64,000 nt of DNA from Coriobacterium glomerans PW2 (GTDB lineage Bacteria; Actinomycetota; Coriobacteriia; Coriobacteriales; Coriobacteriaceae), in NCBI RefSeq assembly GCF_000195315.1, contig NC_015389.1, forward strand, positions 1,116,001-1,180,000. The letters are read 5' to 3'. The notes below the pieces were generated by a model. The model did not search any database and was not told where the DNA came from. It saw only the letters and a program-made list of their open reading frames with translations. Positions 1-8,081 of this stretch are shown piece by piece. Every line of letters starts with the position of its first letter. Position 1 is the stretch's first letter. Both the position numbers and the translations under genes were made by a program.

Positions 1-10
1 CTATCCGGGA

Positions 11-955
11 TCAAGCGGCATGACAATCGATGTAACGGTATGCGCTCACCGCGGCGATCGCTCCATCGGAGATCGCGGTCACAACCTGACGAAGATCCTT
101 CTCGCGCATGTCGCCGGCGCAGAACAGCCCCGGCGTTCTCGTCGCCATGGCCTCGTCGGTGATCACGCCGCCATCGGTTCCCAGATCGACGTAGGGCTTG
201 ACGAGACAGACGCTCGGGTCATTGCCGACGAATACAAAGACGCCGAACGACCCCTCATCGTGGGTCTCCTCATACGTCTCCATGGTCGCATTATCCTGAA
301 AAACGATGCGCGAAAGCATCGAAGACCCCTCCACGCCGAGAACTGAGGTACCGAATCGAACAGAAATCGCCTTGTTGGCAAGGACCTTCTTGATCAGGCT
401 CTTGGGTGCGCGAAACTGGTTGCGCCTGACGACCATGATGACCTCGCGTGCGAACCTCGTCAGAAACATAGCCTCCTGACAGGCGGTGACTCCGCCTCCG
501 ATGACGAAAACGAGTCTCCCCTTGAAAAATGCGCCGTCGCAGGTGCCGCAGTACGAGATGCCGCGTCCACGATAGGTGTCCTCGCCTTTGAAACCGACGG
601 TGCGAGGGGCCGAACCCGTGGCCGCGATCACAGTCGGAGCAGCGTGGATCGCATCGGTCGTCTTGACATGGAACATGCCGTCTTCGGAGCGAGACAGCGA
701 CTCGACCATGGCGAACTCGACCAGAGCCCCTGCGTCCTCAGCGTGCCTGTGAAGCTTCTCGCCGAGTTCGGTTCCGGACATGCGCTGGATACCGGGATAG
801 TTGTCTATGAAATCCGTGGATGCGATCTGTCCACCGGGCATGCCCTGCTCGAGAACGAGAACGTTGAGTCCGGCGCGGGCAGCGTATATGGCCGCTGAAA
901 ACCCTGCCGGTCCACCGCCGATGACGATTACGTCGCAACGCGTGATCTGATCCAT
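11..955 (-). CDS. trxB: Thioredoxin reductase (NADPH)
   Basis: A complete 314-residue FAD/NADPH pyridine nucleotide-disulfide oxidoreductase. It has an N-terminal FAD Rossmann motif GGGPAG at residues 13-18, the redox pair in CGTCDG at about 136-141 and a second dinucleotide motif, VIGGG, at about 151. The family's usual active site is CATC, so Gly-Thr between the cysteines is a mild variant. Family members move electrons from NADPH to thioredoxin in the cytosol; no trxA is adjacent. The ATG at 955 is preceded by an AAAGGA ribosome site. It diverges from the glycosyltransferase gene at 1085. An alkyl-hydroperoxide-reductase-type or ferredoxin-dependent partner cannot be excluded from sequence alone. 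Confidence 0.9.
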   Translation of the reverse strand: MDQITRCDVIVIGGGPAGFSAAIYAARAGLNVLVLEQGMPGGQIASTDFIDNYPGIQRMSGTELGEKLHRHAEDAGALVEFAMVESLSRSEDGMFHVKTTDAIHAAPTVIAATGSAPRTVGFKGEDTYRGRGISYCGTCDGAFFKGRLVFVIGGGVTACQEAMFLTRFAREVIMVVRRNQFRAPKSLIKKVLANKAISVRFGTSVLGVEGSSMLSRIVFQDNATMETYEETHDEGSFGVFVFVGNDPSVCLVKPYVDLGTDGGVITDEAMATRTPGLFCAGDMREKDLRQVVTAISDGAIAAVSAYRYIDCHAA

Positions 956-1084
956 GTTGTTCCTTTCAGCTTCCCCACAGGATCGAGATTTATCCGATCT
1001 CTCTGGTCATACCCAATTCTAAACCCGCGCGGGGCCTCTTAGCGTAAAATATACGCAGACCGAACGTGACCTCAAGGAGCGTGA
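956..1084. promoter_or_regulatory. Divergent intergenic region trxB / glycosyltransferase
   Basis: This 129-bp spacer must carry both promoters. On the plus strand a TAAAAT hexamer (about 1044-1049) lies some 35 bp before the ATG at 1085, but I see no convincing -35. A GC-rich palindrome (CCCGCGCGGG, about 1024-1033) sits just upstream. No defined operator is recognised. Confidence 0.35.
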
Positions 1085-2401
1085 ATGCCTTCAGATGATA
1101 CCGTTGTCCCGTCGCCTGCGCACAGGACAGCGCTCGGATCAGATGATATCTGCACAGGATCCTTCGAAATCCGTCCGGGAAGCCCGAGGCCCGTTGTGAT
1201 CGTCATTCACGCATCGGTCGGTTCCGGGCACAGAGCGGCGGCCCGCGCGATCGCCCAGAGCATCGATGATCTGCGAGGCAGATACCGTATTCCCGAGAAT
1301 ATCGAAATCGAAGTTGTCGATGTGCTCGATTTCGGTCGCATCAAGTTTGATGGCAACAAGACCGCAGCGTCCTTCACGGGGGCTACGCGTCCCATCTACG
1401 ATATCACGTGGCGATACTCGCTCACCGGTCGCCTGCTGTGGGGCGGTGGAACGGCATGGTCGCATATCATGTTTCCGAAGTTCACCGAGCATGTGCGTCA
1501 GCGCCGACCTCTCGCCATCATCGCAACCCATATCGTCGGCGCCAATGTCGCGGTGGGAGCTCGCTCCATTACAGGGATGGATTATCCTGTGGTCTGCGTG
1601 CCCACTGACTATGAGATCGAGGGCTGGTGGCCCCATCGACAAACCGATTTGTTCTGCGTCGCAACCGAGTACATGGCGGAGACCCTGCGAGCGCGAGGGG
1701 TCATCGATGAGCGCATCACCATCACCGGGATCCCCGTTCGCAACGGCTTCGAGCGCCCTGCGGATCCCGTCGCGGACCGAGCGCTCTTCGGCCTCCCTCA
1801 GGACAAGCTCATCGTTTTGATCATGGCGGGGGCGACGCTTCCTCAGCCCTATGTTCGGTTTCGATGCGCCATAGAGCAGACCGTTCCCTATCTGCGCGCT
1901 CTGGAGGGAATGCACTTCGTGTTTCTTCCCGGTCGGGATCAGGAGTATTCGGGAAAGCTCTCGGCGCTCTTCGCGGGGATGGGTCTCGGCAATGTATCCG
2001 TGCTGCCCTTCGTAGATGATATGGCCGCTCTCATGCATGGTTCCGACCTTGCGATCATGAAATCAGGCGGCCTCACGGTGACCGAGTGTCTATGCGCCCA
2101 GCTTCCCATGGTCCTGCTCGGAAAATCATACGGTCAGGAAAAGGCGAACACGACGATGCTCACATCGATGGGTGCCGGCATGCACGTCACAACCGCCCGG
2201 GAACTCGTGCTGACGCTCAAGCACCTGCACGACAATCCCGCCGCGCTCAAAGCTCTGATCATCAATGCGGGCGCGCTGCGCAGACCCCACGCGGCAAGCG
2301 ATATCGTTAAGGCCACCATGAGCCATGTCGGAGTTCCCATCGACCGGGAACGTCATTTCATCTCGTTCTATTGGGGCGCGAAGCCCGCGCACACGCGGTA
2401 A
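1085..2401 (+). CDS. UgtP / MGDG-synthase-like glycolipid glycosyltransferase
   Basis: This 438-residue protein belongs to the diacylglycerol glycosyltransferase family (MGDG-synthase N-terminal domain plus GT28 C-terminal domain). The N-terminal half has the family motif ASVGSGHRAAARA near residue 43-55. The C-terminal half carries the donor-nucleotide signature KSGGLTVTE near residue 325. Relatives transfer glucose or galactose from the UDP-sugar to diacylglycerol at the inner face of the membrane, making glycolipids and lipoteichoic-acid anchors. About 35 variable residues precede the domain. The ATG at 1085 has AAGGAG five bases upstream. It is a single gene, convergent with the purine permease, and the sugar cannot be assigned. 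Confidence 0.82.
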   Translation: MPSDDTVVPSPAHRTALGSDDICTGSFEIRPGSPRPVVIVIHASVGSGHRAAARAIAQSIDDLRGRYRIPENIEIEVVDVLDFGRIKFDGNKTAASFTGATRPIYDITWRYSLTGRLLWGGGTAWSHIMFPKFTEHVRQRRPLAIIATHIVGANVAVGARSITGMDYPVVCVPTDYEIEGWWPHRQTDLFCVATEYMAETLRARGVIDERITITGIPVRNGFERPADPVADRALFGLPQDKLIVLIMAGATLPQPYVRFRCAIEQTVPYLRALEGMHFVFLPGRDQEYSGKLSALFAGMGLGNVSVLPFVDDMAALMHGSDLAIMKSGGLTVTECLCAQLPMVLLGKSYGQEKANTTMLTSMGAGMHVTTARELVLTLKHLHDNPAALKALIINAGALRRPHAASDIVKATMSHVGVPIDRERHFISFYWGAKPAHTR

Positions 2402-2435
2402 GCGAACGAGATTTCACAAGGTGCGCAACCGAGCC

Positions 2436-3755
2436 TCACGCGACGAGAAATGAGATGATAAAGGCGATATCGACGATCCAGGTGAGCGGCTTGATCTTTT
2501 TCATGTGACCGGTGCAAACCGCGATCAGGGAATACACGATGAAGCCGAGACCGATCCCCGTTGAAATCGAATAGGTCAACGGAATCCCGATGATGGTGAC
2601 AAAGGCGGAGATACCATCTAAAGGCTTATCAAAATCGATATCGGCAACGACGCTCATCATCAGATATCCGACCAGAACAAGGGCACCGCAGGTCGCAGCT
2701 GAAGATACAACAGCGATGACCGGGGAGAAGAACGCTGCGACCAAAAACAAACAACCACAGACAACGGAGGTCAGTCCTGTGCGCCCGCCGTCTGCGGCAC
2801 CTGAGGCCGACTCCATAAAAGTCGTGCATGAAGAGGAACCCACGAACCCGCCGAGCGCCGCAGCGATCGAATCGATCAGAAGAATACTGCGGATATCCTC
2901 CACATTTCCGTCTCGGTCGAGAAAGTCCCCTTGTTTTGCCACGGCGACAACCGTTCCCATCGTGTCAAAGAAATCGGAGAGCATGATGGAGAAAACGAAT
3001 ACGAGCAGCGTCGGGCTCACGAACACCTTGAGGATCGCCATCCCCGATCCGTCCTGTGCGGTTTGAAACGGTGCGCCGAATGTCGTGAAGTTCGGCAGCT
3101 GCAAGATTCCCTGCGGGATCGCGGTGACGCCGAGCGGTATGCCGGCGAGTGAGGCGATGAGAATGCCGATCAGAAGGGCGCCGCGAACGTGAAATACAAA
3201 TAGAACGAACGTCACGAGAACCGAGAGAGCCCCGACCATGAACTGAGGTGAGTACACCGAGCCGAAACCGATCAGCGTGGACTCGTTGTTCACGACGATG
3301 CCACCGTTGATCAGACCGAGCAAGGCGATGAAGATGCCGAGTCCAACCGCTATCGCGCGTCGAAGCGAGATGGGAACCGCATCCATGATGGCCTCGCGCA
3401 GACCGCACAGGACAAGACCGGTGATGATGATCCCCTCGAGGAAAATGACGCCCATAGCGACTCGCCAGTCACCGCCGCTCGCCGCAGTGAGCGAGAAGGC
3501 GACGACCGCGTTGATCCCCATGCCCGATGCGCACGCGAGCGGGCGATTCGTGCAGACCCCCATGAGAATCGTCATGACACCGGCCGCAAAGCATGTCGAG
3601 GTCACAGCGGCCTCTGCAGAAACACCTGCCGCAGCCAGCAGAGATGGATTCACTGCGATGATGTAGGACATGGCCAAAAACGTTGTCACACCTGCACGCA
3701 CCTCGGTACCCGAACTCGAATTGCGTTGCGTGTATCTGAAGAATCTCTCAAGCAT
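2436..3755 (-). CDS. NCS2/AzgA-type purine permease (PbuG-like)
   Basis: A polytopic membrane protein of about 439 residues. It opens with the AzgA/PbuG family signature (RYTQRNSSSGTEVRAG, then TTFLAMSYI) and has a dozen or so hydrophobic segments. Family members import adenine, guanine or hypoxanthine by proton symport. I chose the ATG at 3755 over the longest frame: it has GAGG eight bases upstream, and the residues before it have no counterpart in the family. It lies only 37 bp downstream of dut, so it is probably cotranscribed in a nucleotide-metabolism group, and there is no room for a purine riboswitch of its own. It ends 34 bp from the convergent glycosyltransferase gene. Confidence 0.85.
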   Translation of the reverse strand: MLERFFRYTQRNSSSGTEVRAGVTTFLAMSYIIAVNPSLLAAAGVSAEAAVTSTCFAAGVMTILMGVCTNRPLACASGMGINAVVAFSLTAASGGDWRVAMGVIFLEGIIITGLVLCGLREAIMDAVPISLRRAIAVGLGIFIALLGLINGGIVVNNESTLIGFGSVYSPQFMVGALSVLVTFVLFVFHVRGALLIGILIASLAGIPLGVTAIPQGILQLPNFTTFGAPFQTAQDGSGMAILKVFVSPTLLVFVFSIMLSDFFDTMGTVVAVAKQGDFLDRDGNVEDIRSILLIDSIAAALGGFVGSSSCTTFMESASGAADGGRTGLTSVVCGCLFLVAAFFSPVIAVVSSAATCGALVLVGYLMMSVVADIDFDKPLDGISAFVTIIGIPLTYSISTGIGLGFIVYSLIAVCTGHMKKIKPLTWIVDIAFIISFLVA

Positions 3756-3792
3756 GTGGTTATCCTCGGTTTCGTTTTTCGATCGCATCGAG

Positions 3793-4236
3793 CTACATCG
3801 TGCCGCTCGACCCGAACCCACCTGTACCGCGTTGCGTTTCATCAAGGGTTTCAACTTCGATGAGCCGTATCGCGGGCACCTCCTGAATCACAAGCTGCGC
3901 GATGCGCTCTCCGCGCTCGATGCAAATGGACTCGCGCGGATCGAGGTTCACGGCGATGACCTTGATCTCTCCGCGGTAATGAGCATCGATGAGACCAGGC
4001 GAGTTCGCGATGGAGAGCCCCCGTTTGAGCGCCATGCCGCTCCTGGGCTGAACAAAGCCCGCATAGCCCTCAGGCAAAGCGATCGCGAGACCGGTGGAGA
4101 CGAGCGATCGCTCGTGCGGACCGAGCTCGATCGTTTCGCTGGCGCGAAGGTCGAGCCCCGCATCGCCGGCGTAGGCGTAGGACGGAAGCTCGACCGACGG
4201 ATCGAGACGCTTGATAGAGACCGATACGCATGCCAT
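3793..4236 (-). CDS. dut: Deoxyuridine 5'-triphosphate nucleotidohydrolase
   Basis: A complete 147-residue trimeric dUTPase. The conserved motifs are present: PRSGMALKRG, SPGLIDAHYRGEI and the C-terminal GTGGFGSSG arm that closes the active site. It hydrolyses dUTP to dUMP and pyrophosphate, which limits uracil in DNA and feeds dTMP synthesis. It follows nrdR with four bases between them, pairing a dNTP-pool enzyme with the ribonucleotide-reductase repressor. The length is normal for the family. Confidence 0.95.
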   Translation of the reverse strand: MACVSVSIKRLDPSVELPSYAYAGDAGLDLRASETIELGPHERSLVSTGLAIALPEGYAGFVQPRSGMALKRGLSIANSPGLIDAHYRGEIKVIAVNLDPRESICIERGERIAQLVIQEVPAIRLIEVETLDETQRGTGGFGSSGTM

Positions 4237-4240
4237 ATTC

Positions 4241-4684
4241 TCACCTTAACTTGTCAAGTTCCTGAAGGAACTCATCGATATCCTGAAAATCACGATACAC
4301 CGAGGCAAACCGCACATAGGCGACCTTATCAAGCCGCTCGAGCCGCTTGAGGACCATATCGCCGATCTCGCGCGAGTGTATGGAGGCGAACGTTCCAGCC
4401 CGCAACTCGCGCTCGATATCATCAATGAGAGAATTCAGCGATTCAAGGCTGATCGAGCGCTTCACCGTGGCACGCGTGAGACCGACGAGCAGTTTGTTGC
4501 GATCAAACGGTTGTCTCAACCCATTGCTTTTGATTACCTCGATTGGATCTTCGCAGCGTTCATAGGTTGTGAAGCGATATCCGCAATCTAGACATTTTCG
4601 ACGACGCTTTATCGCGTTGGTCGTCTCATGCATCCGCGAGTCCACGACGTGGGTTTCCTCGCTGCCGCATTTGGGACAGCGCAT
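4241..4684 (-). CDS. nrdR: Transcriptional repressor NrdR
   Basis: A 147-residue protein with an N-terminal zinc ribbon (Cys3, Cys6, Cys31, Cys34) and an ATP-cone domain from about residue 45 onward. Family members sense ATP/dATP and repress ribonucleotide reductase operons at NrdR boxes. No nrd gene lies in the window, so it acts in trans. It sits between the SOS-controlled LysM gene and dut. The LysM-nrdR order beside lexA is also found in mycobacteria (established knowledge). Confidence 0.96.
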   Translation of the reverse strand: MRCPKCGSEETHVVDSRMHETTNAIKRRRKCLDCGYRFTTYERCEDPIEVIKSNGLRQPFDRNKLLVGLTRATVKRSISLESLNSLIDDIERELRAGTFASIHSREIGDMVLKRLERLDKVAYVRFASVYRDFQDIDEFLQELDKLR

Positions 4685-4772
4685 CCAGACCTCCTCAAAA
4701 TCGGAAACGAGGTAAGAATACCACGACTCCCCCCAGATAGATCACAAAAAGGTTTTGATTCGAGGGTTGAGA

Positions 4773-5249
4773 TCATATATCGGGAGACGCACGGACATCA
4801 TGGAAGTCATGTGGTCCCGCGGGAACGACGAGCCGTGCACCCGGCTGTATCGTCGCGGAACCCAAGTCGTTCCAGCTGCGAATGATCTCGCAGACATCAG
4901 CCGTCCCGAGGCCCTCGATGGGATGCTCGCAAGCGAGCGACCACAAGCTGTCCCCTTGAACGATTTGGGTCGCGCTCCGCGACGCGTGATCGCGCGCTGA
5001 CTCGTAGCGGCCGCGCGCACCACCGATAACACCCAAGCCGGCAGCGAATACCGCGCCCGCGAGCAAGCTGACGAACAAGACCGTGATAACCTCGCGCGCG
5101 ATATGCTTGCCAGTCACGCGCAGCGACGCGACAGGTGAGCAAGCTGAAGGATGAGAGAGACCGCCGGAAAGCACCTTGAAGGTCGGGCGCGGCTCGCTTG
5201 ATCCAAGTGATGGGAAACGATCTTGGACGGCGACGTAAGATTCAATCAT
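4773..5249 (-). CDS. SOS-linked membrane LysM protein (YneA/ChiZ-like)
   Basis: With the ATG at 5249 (GAAGGGA ribosome site just upstream) the protein has 158 residues. It has a cytoplasmic N-terminus of about 50 residues, one membrane segment (VITVLFVSLLAGAVFAAGL) and a C-terminal LysM domain that begins GDSLWSLAC and ends near PGARLVVPAG. The layout and divergence from lexA match the SOS division inhibitors YneA (Bacillus) and Rv2719c/ChiZ (Mycobacterium), which delay septation after DNA damage. Its promoter contains an SOS box in the spacer and another just downstream. Sequence similarity outside LysM is too low to name it firmly. The longer frame beginning at 5336 is rejected because it would start inside the promoter. 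Confidence 0.85.
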   Translation of the reverse strand: MIESYVAVQDRFPSLGSSEPRPTFKVLSGGLSHPSACSPVASLRVTGKHIAREVITVLFVSLLAGAVFAAGLGVIGGARGRYESARDHASRSATQIVQGDSLWSLACEHPIEGLGTADVCEIIRSWNDLGSATIQPGARLVVPAGPHDFHDVRASPDI

Positions 5250-5316
5250 CAAAGTTCCCTTCAAATGCTGAATTGAGATCGCTCTATCGCATTGGTAAGA
5301 CAAAGTGCTGGCATAG

Positions 5317-5328
5317 GAACGAATGTTC
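5317..5328. promoter_or_regulatory. SOS (LexA) box 1
   Basis: The 12-mer is GAAC-GAAT-GTTC and fits the Gram-positive LexA consensus GAAC-N4-GTTC. It lies just downstream of the -10 of the LysM-gene promoter. Confidence 0.85.
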
Positions 5329-5335
5329 GTATACA

Positions 5336-5363
5336 ATTATCTTCGAACAGTTGTTCTTGTCAA
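5336..5363 (-). promoter_or_regulatory. Promoter of the LysM gene, SOS-controlled
   Basis: On the minus strand TTGACA (plus 5358-5363) and GATAAT (plus 5336-5341) are separated by 16 bp, close to the sigma-A consensus. SOS box 2 fills the spacer and box 1 overlaps the expected start, so LexA bound there should block transcription directly. Confidence 0.75.
5345..5356. promoter_or_regulatory. SOS (LexA) box 2
   Basis: GAAC-AGTT-GTTC, a full match to the GAAC-N4-GTTC palindrome, lies between the divergent LysM gene and lexA, inside the LysM-gene promoter spacer. Confidence 0.88.
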
Positions 5364-5372
5364 GCATAAATA

Positions 5373-5384
5373 GAACATATGTTT
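5373..5384. promoter_or_regulatory. SOS (LexA) box 3, one mismatch
   Basis: GAAC-ATAT-GTTT differs from the palindrome in its last base. It lies nearest to lexA, 28 bp from box 2, and that box is 28 bp from box 1. All three are therefore evenly spaced, and this one is placed to autoregulate lexA. Confidence 0.7.
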
Positions 5385-5412
5385 GTTTTTCGACGTGAGA
5401 AAGGTGAACATC

Positions 5413-6048
5413 GTGCGCAAGATCACAAAGAGACAGCAGCAGATCTATGATTTCATTCGCTCATATCAGCTTGAGAAGGGCTATCCGCCGAGTGTTCGCG
5501 AGATGGCCGCCGCCGTGGGGCTCTCCTCTCCCTCCACGGTCCACGCCCATCTGAGTGCACTCGAAGACCATGGATTCATAAAACGAGATGCGACAAAGCC
5601 ACGGGCCTTGGAGCTTTTCAACGAGGACGGAAGCTCAGCCAAGCTCGCCGAGGTCATAGAGAAACCCGACCGCGGAAGCATCTCGCTGCCACTCGTCGGA
5701 CGTGTTGCGGCGGGCATGCCCATTCTTGCCGAGCAAAACGTTGAGGACACCTTCACGCTGCCGACCGAAATCGCCACCGACTCCAGTTCCTTCATCTTGG
5801 AGGTGCACGGCGATTCGATGATCGATGCGGGAATTCTCAATGGCGACTATATCGTGGTGCGCGAGCAGAGCAGTGCCATGAATGGTGAGATCATCGTTGC
5901 GATGATCGACAGCGAGGCGACAGTCAAAACATTTTACAAGGAGCCCGGACGCGTTCGCCTTCAGCCGGCCAATGATGCCATGGAGCCGATCTATGTCACC
6001 GATCCCGTTATTCTGGGAAAGGTCGTTGCTTTGATGCGACGCTTTTGA
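5413..6048 (+). CDS. lexA: SOS repressor LexA
   Basis: A complete LexA. It has a winged-helix DNA-binding domain (TKRQQQIYDFI onward), a hinge, the self-cleavage Ala-Gly (about residues 100-101), the catalytic serine in GDSM (about 135) and the lysine in TVKTF (about 172). It represses damage-inducible genes until RecA filaments trigger its cleavage. I prefer the GTG at 5413, giving 211 residues: AAGGTGA lies five bases upstream, and the protein then starts directly at the conserved domain. The frame is open from TTG 5383, but that start would overlap SOS box 3. Its stop overlaps the start of the next gene (TGATG). Confidence 0.96.
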   Translation: MRKITKRQQQIYDFIRSYQLEKGYPPSVREMAAAVGLSSPSTVHAHLSALEDHGFIKRDATKPRALELFNEDGSSAKLAEVIEKPDRGSISLPLVGRVAAGMPILAEQNVEDTFTLPTEIATDSSSFILEVHGDSMIDAGILNGDYIVVREQSSAMNGEIIVAMIDSEATVKTFYKEPGRVRLQPANDAMEPIYVTDPVILGKVVALMRRF

Positions 6049-6782
6049 TGTTTCGCGGCGAGAGTCGAGGGGCCCCTCATCATCGCCAACGAGTGCGCGC
6101 GCTCGACGTGCTACGAGGTGCAGCAGTCGTCTCGATGATCATCTATCATGCATGCTATGACGCTGTGGTGCTTTTCGACGCGAATACGATCTGGTTTACG
6201 AACACGATCGTGCGCAGCGTATGGTCGGCGTCGATCAGCTGGACCTTTCTGATAGTCTCCGGATGGATGACGGTCTTCTCTCGAAGCAATGCAAGGAGAG
6301 CTCTGCTATACGGTGCCTGCGCCCTCGGCGTGTCGGCTGCAACATGGGTCGCAGAGGTGGACACGCCTATAAGCTATGGCATTCTATTTTGCATGGCTGC
6401 CAGTACTCTGATGTACTCGTTGAGCCGCCCGATCTTCGAGCTGGTCTCACCATGGTTGGGGCTGTTTCTCTGTTGCGCCCTGTTCATGCTCACGTGGGCT
6501 GTTCCCACCAGGACATATCCGGTGGAGCATCTCGCTTGGCTTGGCCTGCGTTCGAGCGCATTCAGTTCGGGCGATTACTATCCCCTGCTCCCCTATTCCT
6601 TTCTCTATCTCGCAGGCGCGTTTCTAGGCCGTGTGATGCGGCCCACGCACCCCCGAGGCTATCCCGCATGGATGCTCCGCGACCGCTGCAAGGTGCTCTC
6701 CGCGATCGGCAGGGCGAGTCTTCCGATCTACCTTGTGCACCAACCAGTGTTACTGCTTTTTTTCCATCTCTGGCTCAGATAG
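6048..6782 (+). CDS. Membrane acyltransferase of the heparan-alpha-glucosaminide N-acetyltransferase (DUF1624) family
   Basis: This 244-residue, largely hydrophobic protein opens with the family signature RALDVLRGAAVV followed by MIIYHACYD, where the histidine is the proposed catalytic residue. About seven membrane segments follow, ending with LPIYLVHQPV. Relatives are predicted to move acetyl groups across the membrane onto a sugar; no bacterial substrate is known to me. The ATG at 6048 overlaps the lexA stop by one base, so the gene is translationally coupled to an SOS gene and should be induced with it. Its last 33 bp overlap the 3' end of hflX on the other strand. Confidence 0.75.
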   Translation: MFRGESRGAPHHRQRVRALDVLRGAAVVSMIIYHACYDAVVLFDANTIWFTNTIVRSVWSASISWTFLIVSGWMTVFSRSNARRALLYGACALGVSAATWVAEVDTPISYGILFCMAASTLMYSLSRPIFELVSPWLGLFLCCALFMLTWAVPTRTYPVEHLAWLGLRSSAFSSGDYYPLLPYSFLYLAGAFLGRVMRPTHPRGYPAWMLRDRCKVLSAIGRASLPIYLVHQPVLLLFFHLWLR

Positions 6783-8081
6783 CTGGTCGGTGGACGCATC
6801 CCGGTAGCGTATCAAGCGTTCGGCGACGCGCGGCGGGATATCGGCCACCAGCCTTACCGCATCCTCGTCAAACACCTCTTGAAGCACATGCCCCTGTTCA
6901 TGTACCAGCGAAATCAGCGCAGCCTCGCGATACGGGATGCGCAAGCTGATGACGCTGTCGAGAGTTGAGGCCTCGCAGCTCAGACGCTCAAGCAACCGCT
7001 CGATTCCCAAACCGTTCACAGATGAGACGAGCTCTGCATCCGGATGACGTCTTTCGAGATCGGCCCGATCGAGAGGATCGATAAGATCGATCTTGTTGAG
7101 CACCGTGACTCGCCGCTGCTCCGAAGCACCGATTTCATCGAGCACGACGTCCACGGCCGACATCTGGCGTAGATAGTTCTCGTCTGAGGCATCGACGACC
7201 TCGAGAATGATATCGGAATCTCGAGCCTCGGCGAGCGTCGACTTGAAAGCATCTACAAGACCATGGGGAAGCTTCTGAATGAAGCCGACGGTATCGGTCA
7301 AGGTGCACAGACGGCCGCCGGGAAGCTTGAACGCGCGCGTCGTCGGATCGAGCGTCGCGAACAGCTTGTCGGCTGACATGATATCCGATCCCGTCAAACG
7401 ATTCATCAATGTGGACTTCCCGGCATTCGTGTAGCCGGCCAGAGCTATGCGAAAAGCAGGAGACTCCCTGCGCGCTCTCGACTGGACATCACGGCGCGTC
7501 TCAATCTGTAGAAGCGATCGCTTCAGTGCGGATATCCGTTTGCGGATCAGGCGACGATCGACCTCAAGCTGACTCTCCCCTTGTCCGAAGCGGCTGCCGA
7601 TTCCACCTCTCGTCTGCTCCTTTGCAAGATGGGTCCACATCCCGCGGAGCCGAGGCAGCAGATACTCAAGTTGCGCGAGCTGGACTTGAATGCTTCCCTC
7701 GCGCGTCTGCGCCCGCATGCCGAATATATCCAAGATCAACGCTGTTCGATCGATTATCTTGACAGACGCTCCGATGGCGCGCTCGATATTGTTCTGCTGC
7801 GAAGGGGTTAGATCTTCATCGAAGATCACCACATCGACATCAAGGCGAGACACTGTCGACTTGAGCTCTTCGAGCTTCCCCGATCCGATCATGGACCTCG
7901 GATTTGGCCGTGCCATGCGCTGCACCATGCGGCCGACCGGATTCGCGCCAGCGCTCTCGACGAGCCGCGCGAGCTCATCCAGGGAGCTCTCGGTCGGCCA
8001 GCCGCCATCGTGCAGGTCAACACCGACTAAAAGCGCTCGCTCAGGAATGAGCTCTGTGGATACCGGACGAAAATGAGTCAT
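6750..8081 (-). CDS. hflX: GTPase HflX
   Basis: 443 residues in the HflX order: an N-terminal ribosome-binding domain with the glycine-rich RGGIGSRFGQGE loop, a coiled segment, then the GTPase domain with GYTNAGKST (G1), DTVGF (G3) and NKID (G4). HflX binds the 50S subunit and can split stalled ribosomes under stress. The ATG at 8081 lies inside miaA (41-nt overlap) and has a strong GGGAGG four bases upstream. The miaA-hflX order is common in bacteria, and this gene closes the long minus-strand run. Confidence 0.95.
   Translation of the reverse strand: MTHFRPVSTELIPERALLVGVDLHDGGWPTESSLDELARLVESAGANPVGRMVQRMARPNPRSMIGSGKLEELKSTVSRLDVDVVIFDEDLTPSQQNNIERAIGASVKIIDRTALILDIFGMRAQTREGSIQVQLAQLEYLLPRLRGMWTHLAKEQTRGGIGSRFGQGESQLEVDRRLIRKRISALKRSLLQIETRRDVQSRARRESPAFRIALAGYTNAGKSTLMNRLTGSDIMSADKLFATLDPTTRAFKLPGGRLCTLTDTVGFIQKLPHGLVDAFKSTLAEARDSDIILEVVDASDENYLRQMSAVDVVLDEIGASEQRRVTVLNKIDLIDPLDRADLERRHPDAELVSSVNGLGIERLLERLSCEASTLDSVISLRIPYREAALISLVHEQGHVLQEVFDEDAVRLVADIPPRVAERLIRYRDASTDQLSEPEMEKKQ

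Noticed and set aside
1139-2038. A 299-codon minus-strand frame inside the glycosyltransferase gene
   Set aside because: It lies antisense to a clear GT28 protein and shows no family motif; GC-rich codon use commonly leaves such frames open.
3756-3792. Possible purine riboswitch before the NCS2 permease
   Set aside because: Only 37 bp separate it from dut, too short for the aptamer.
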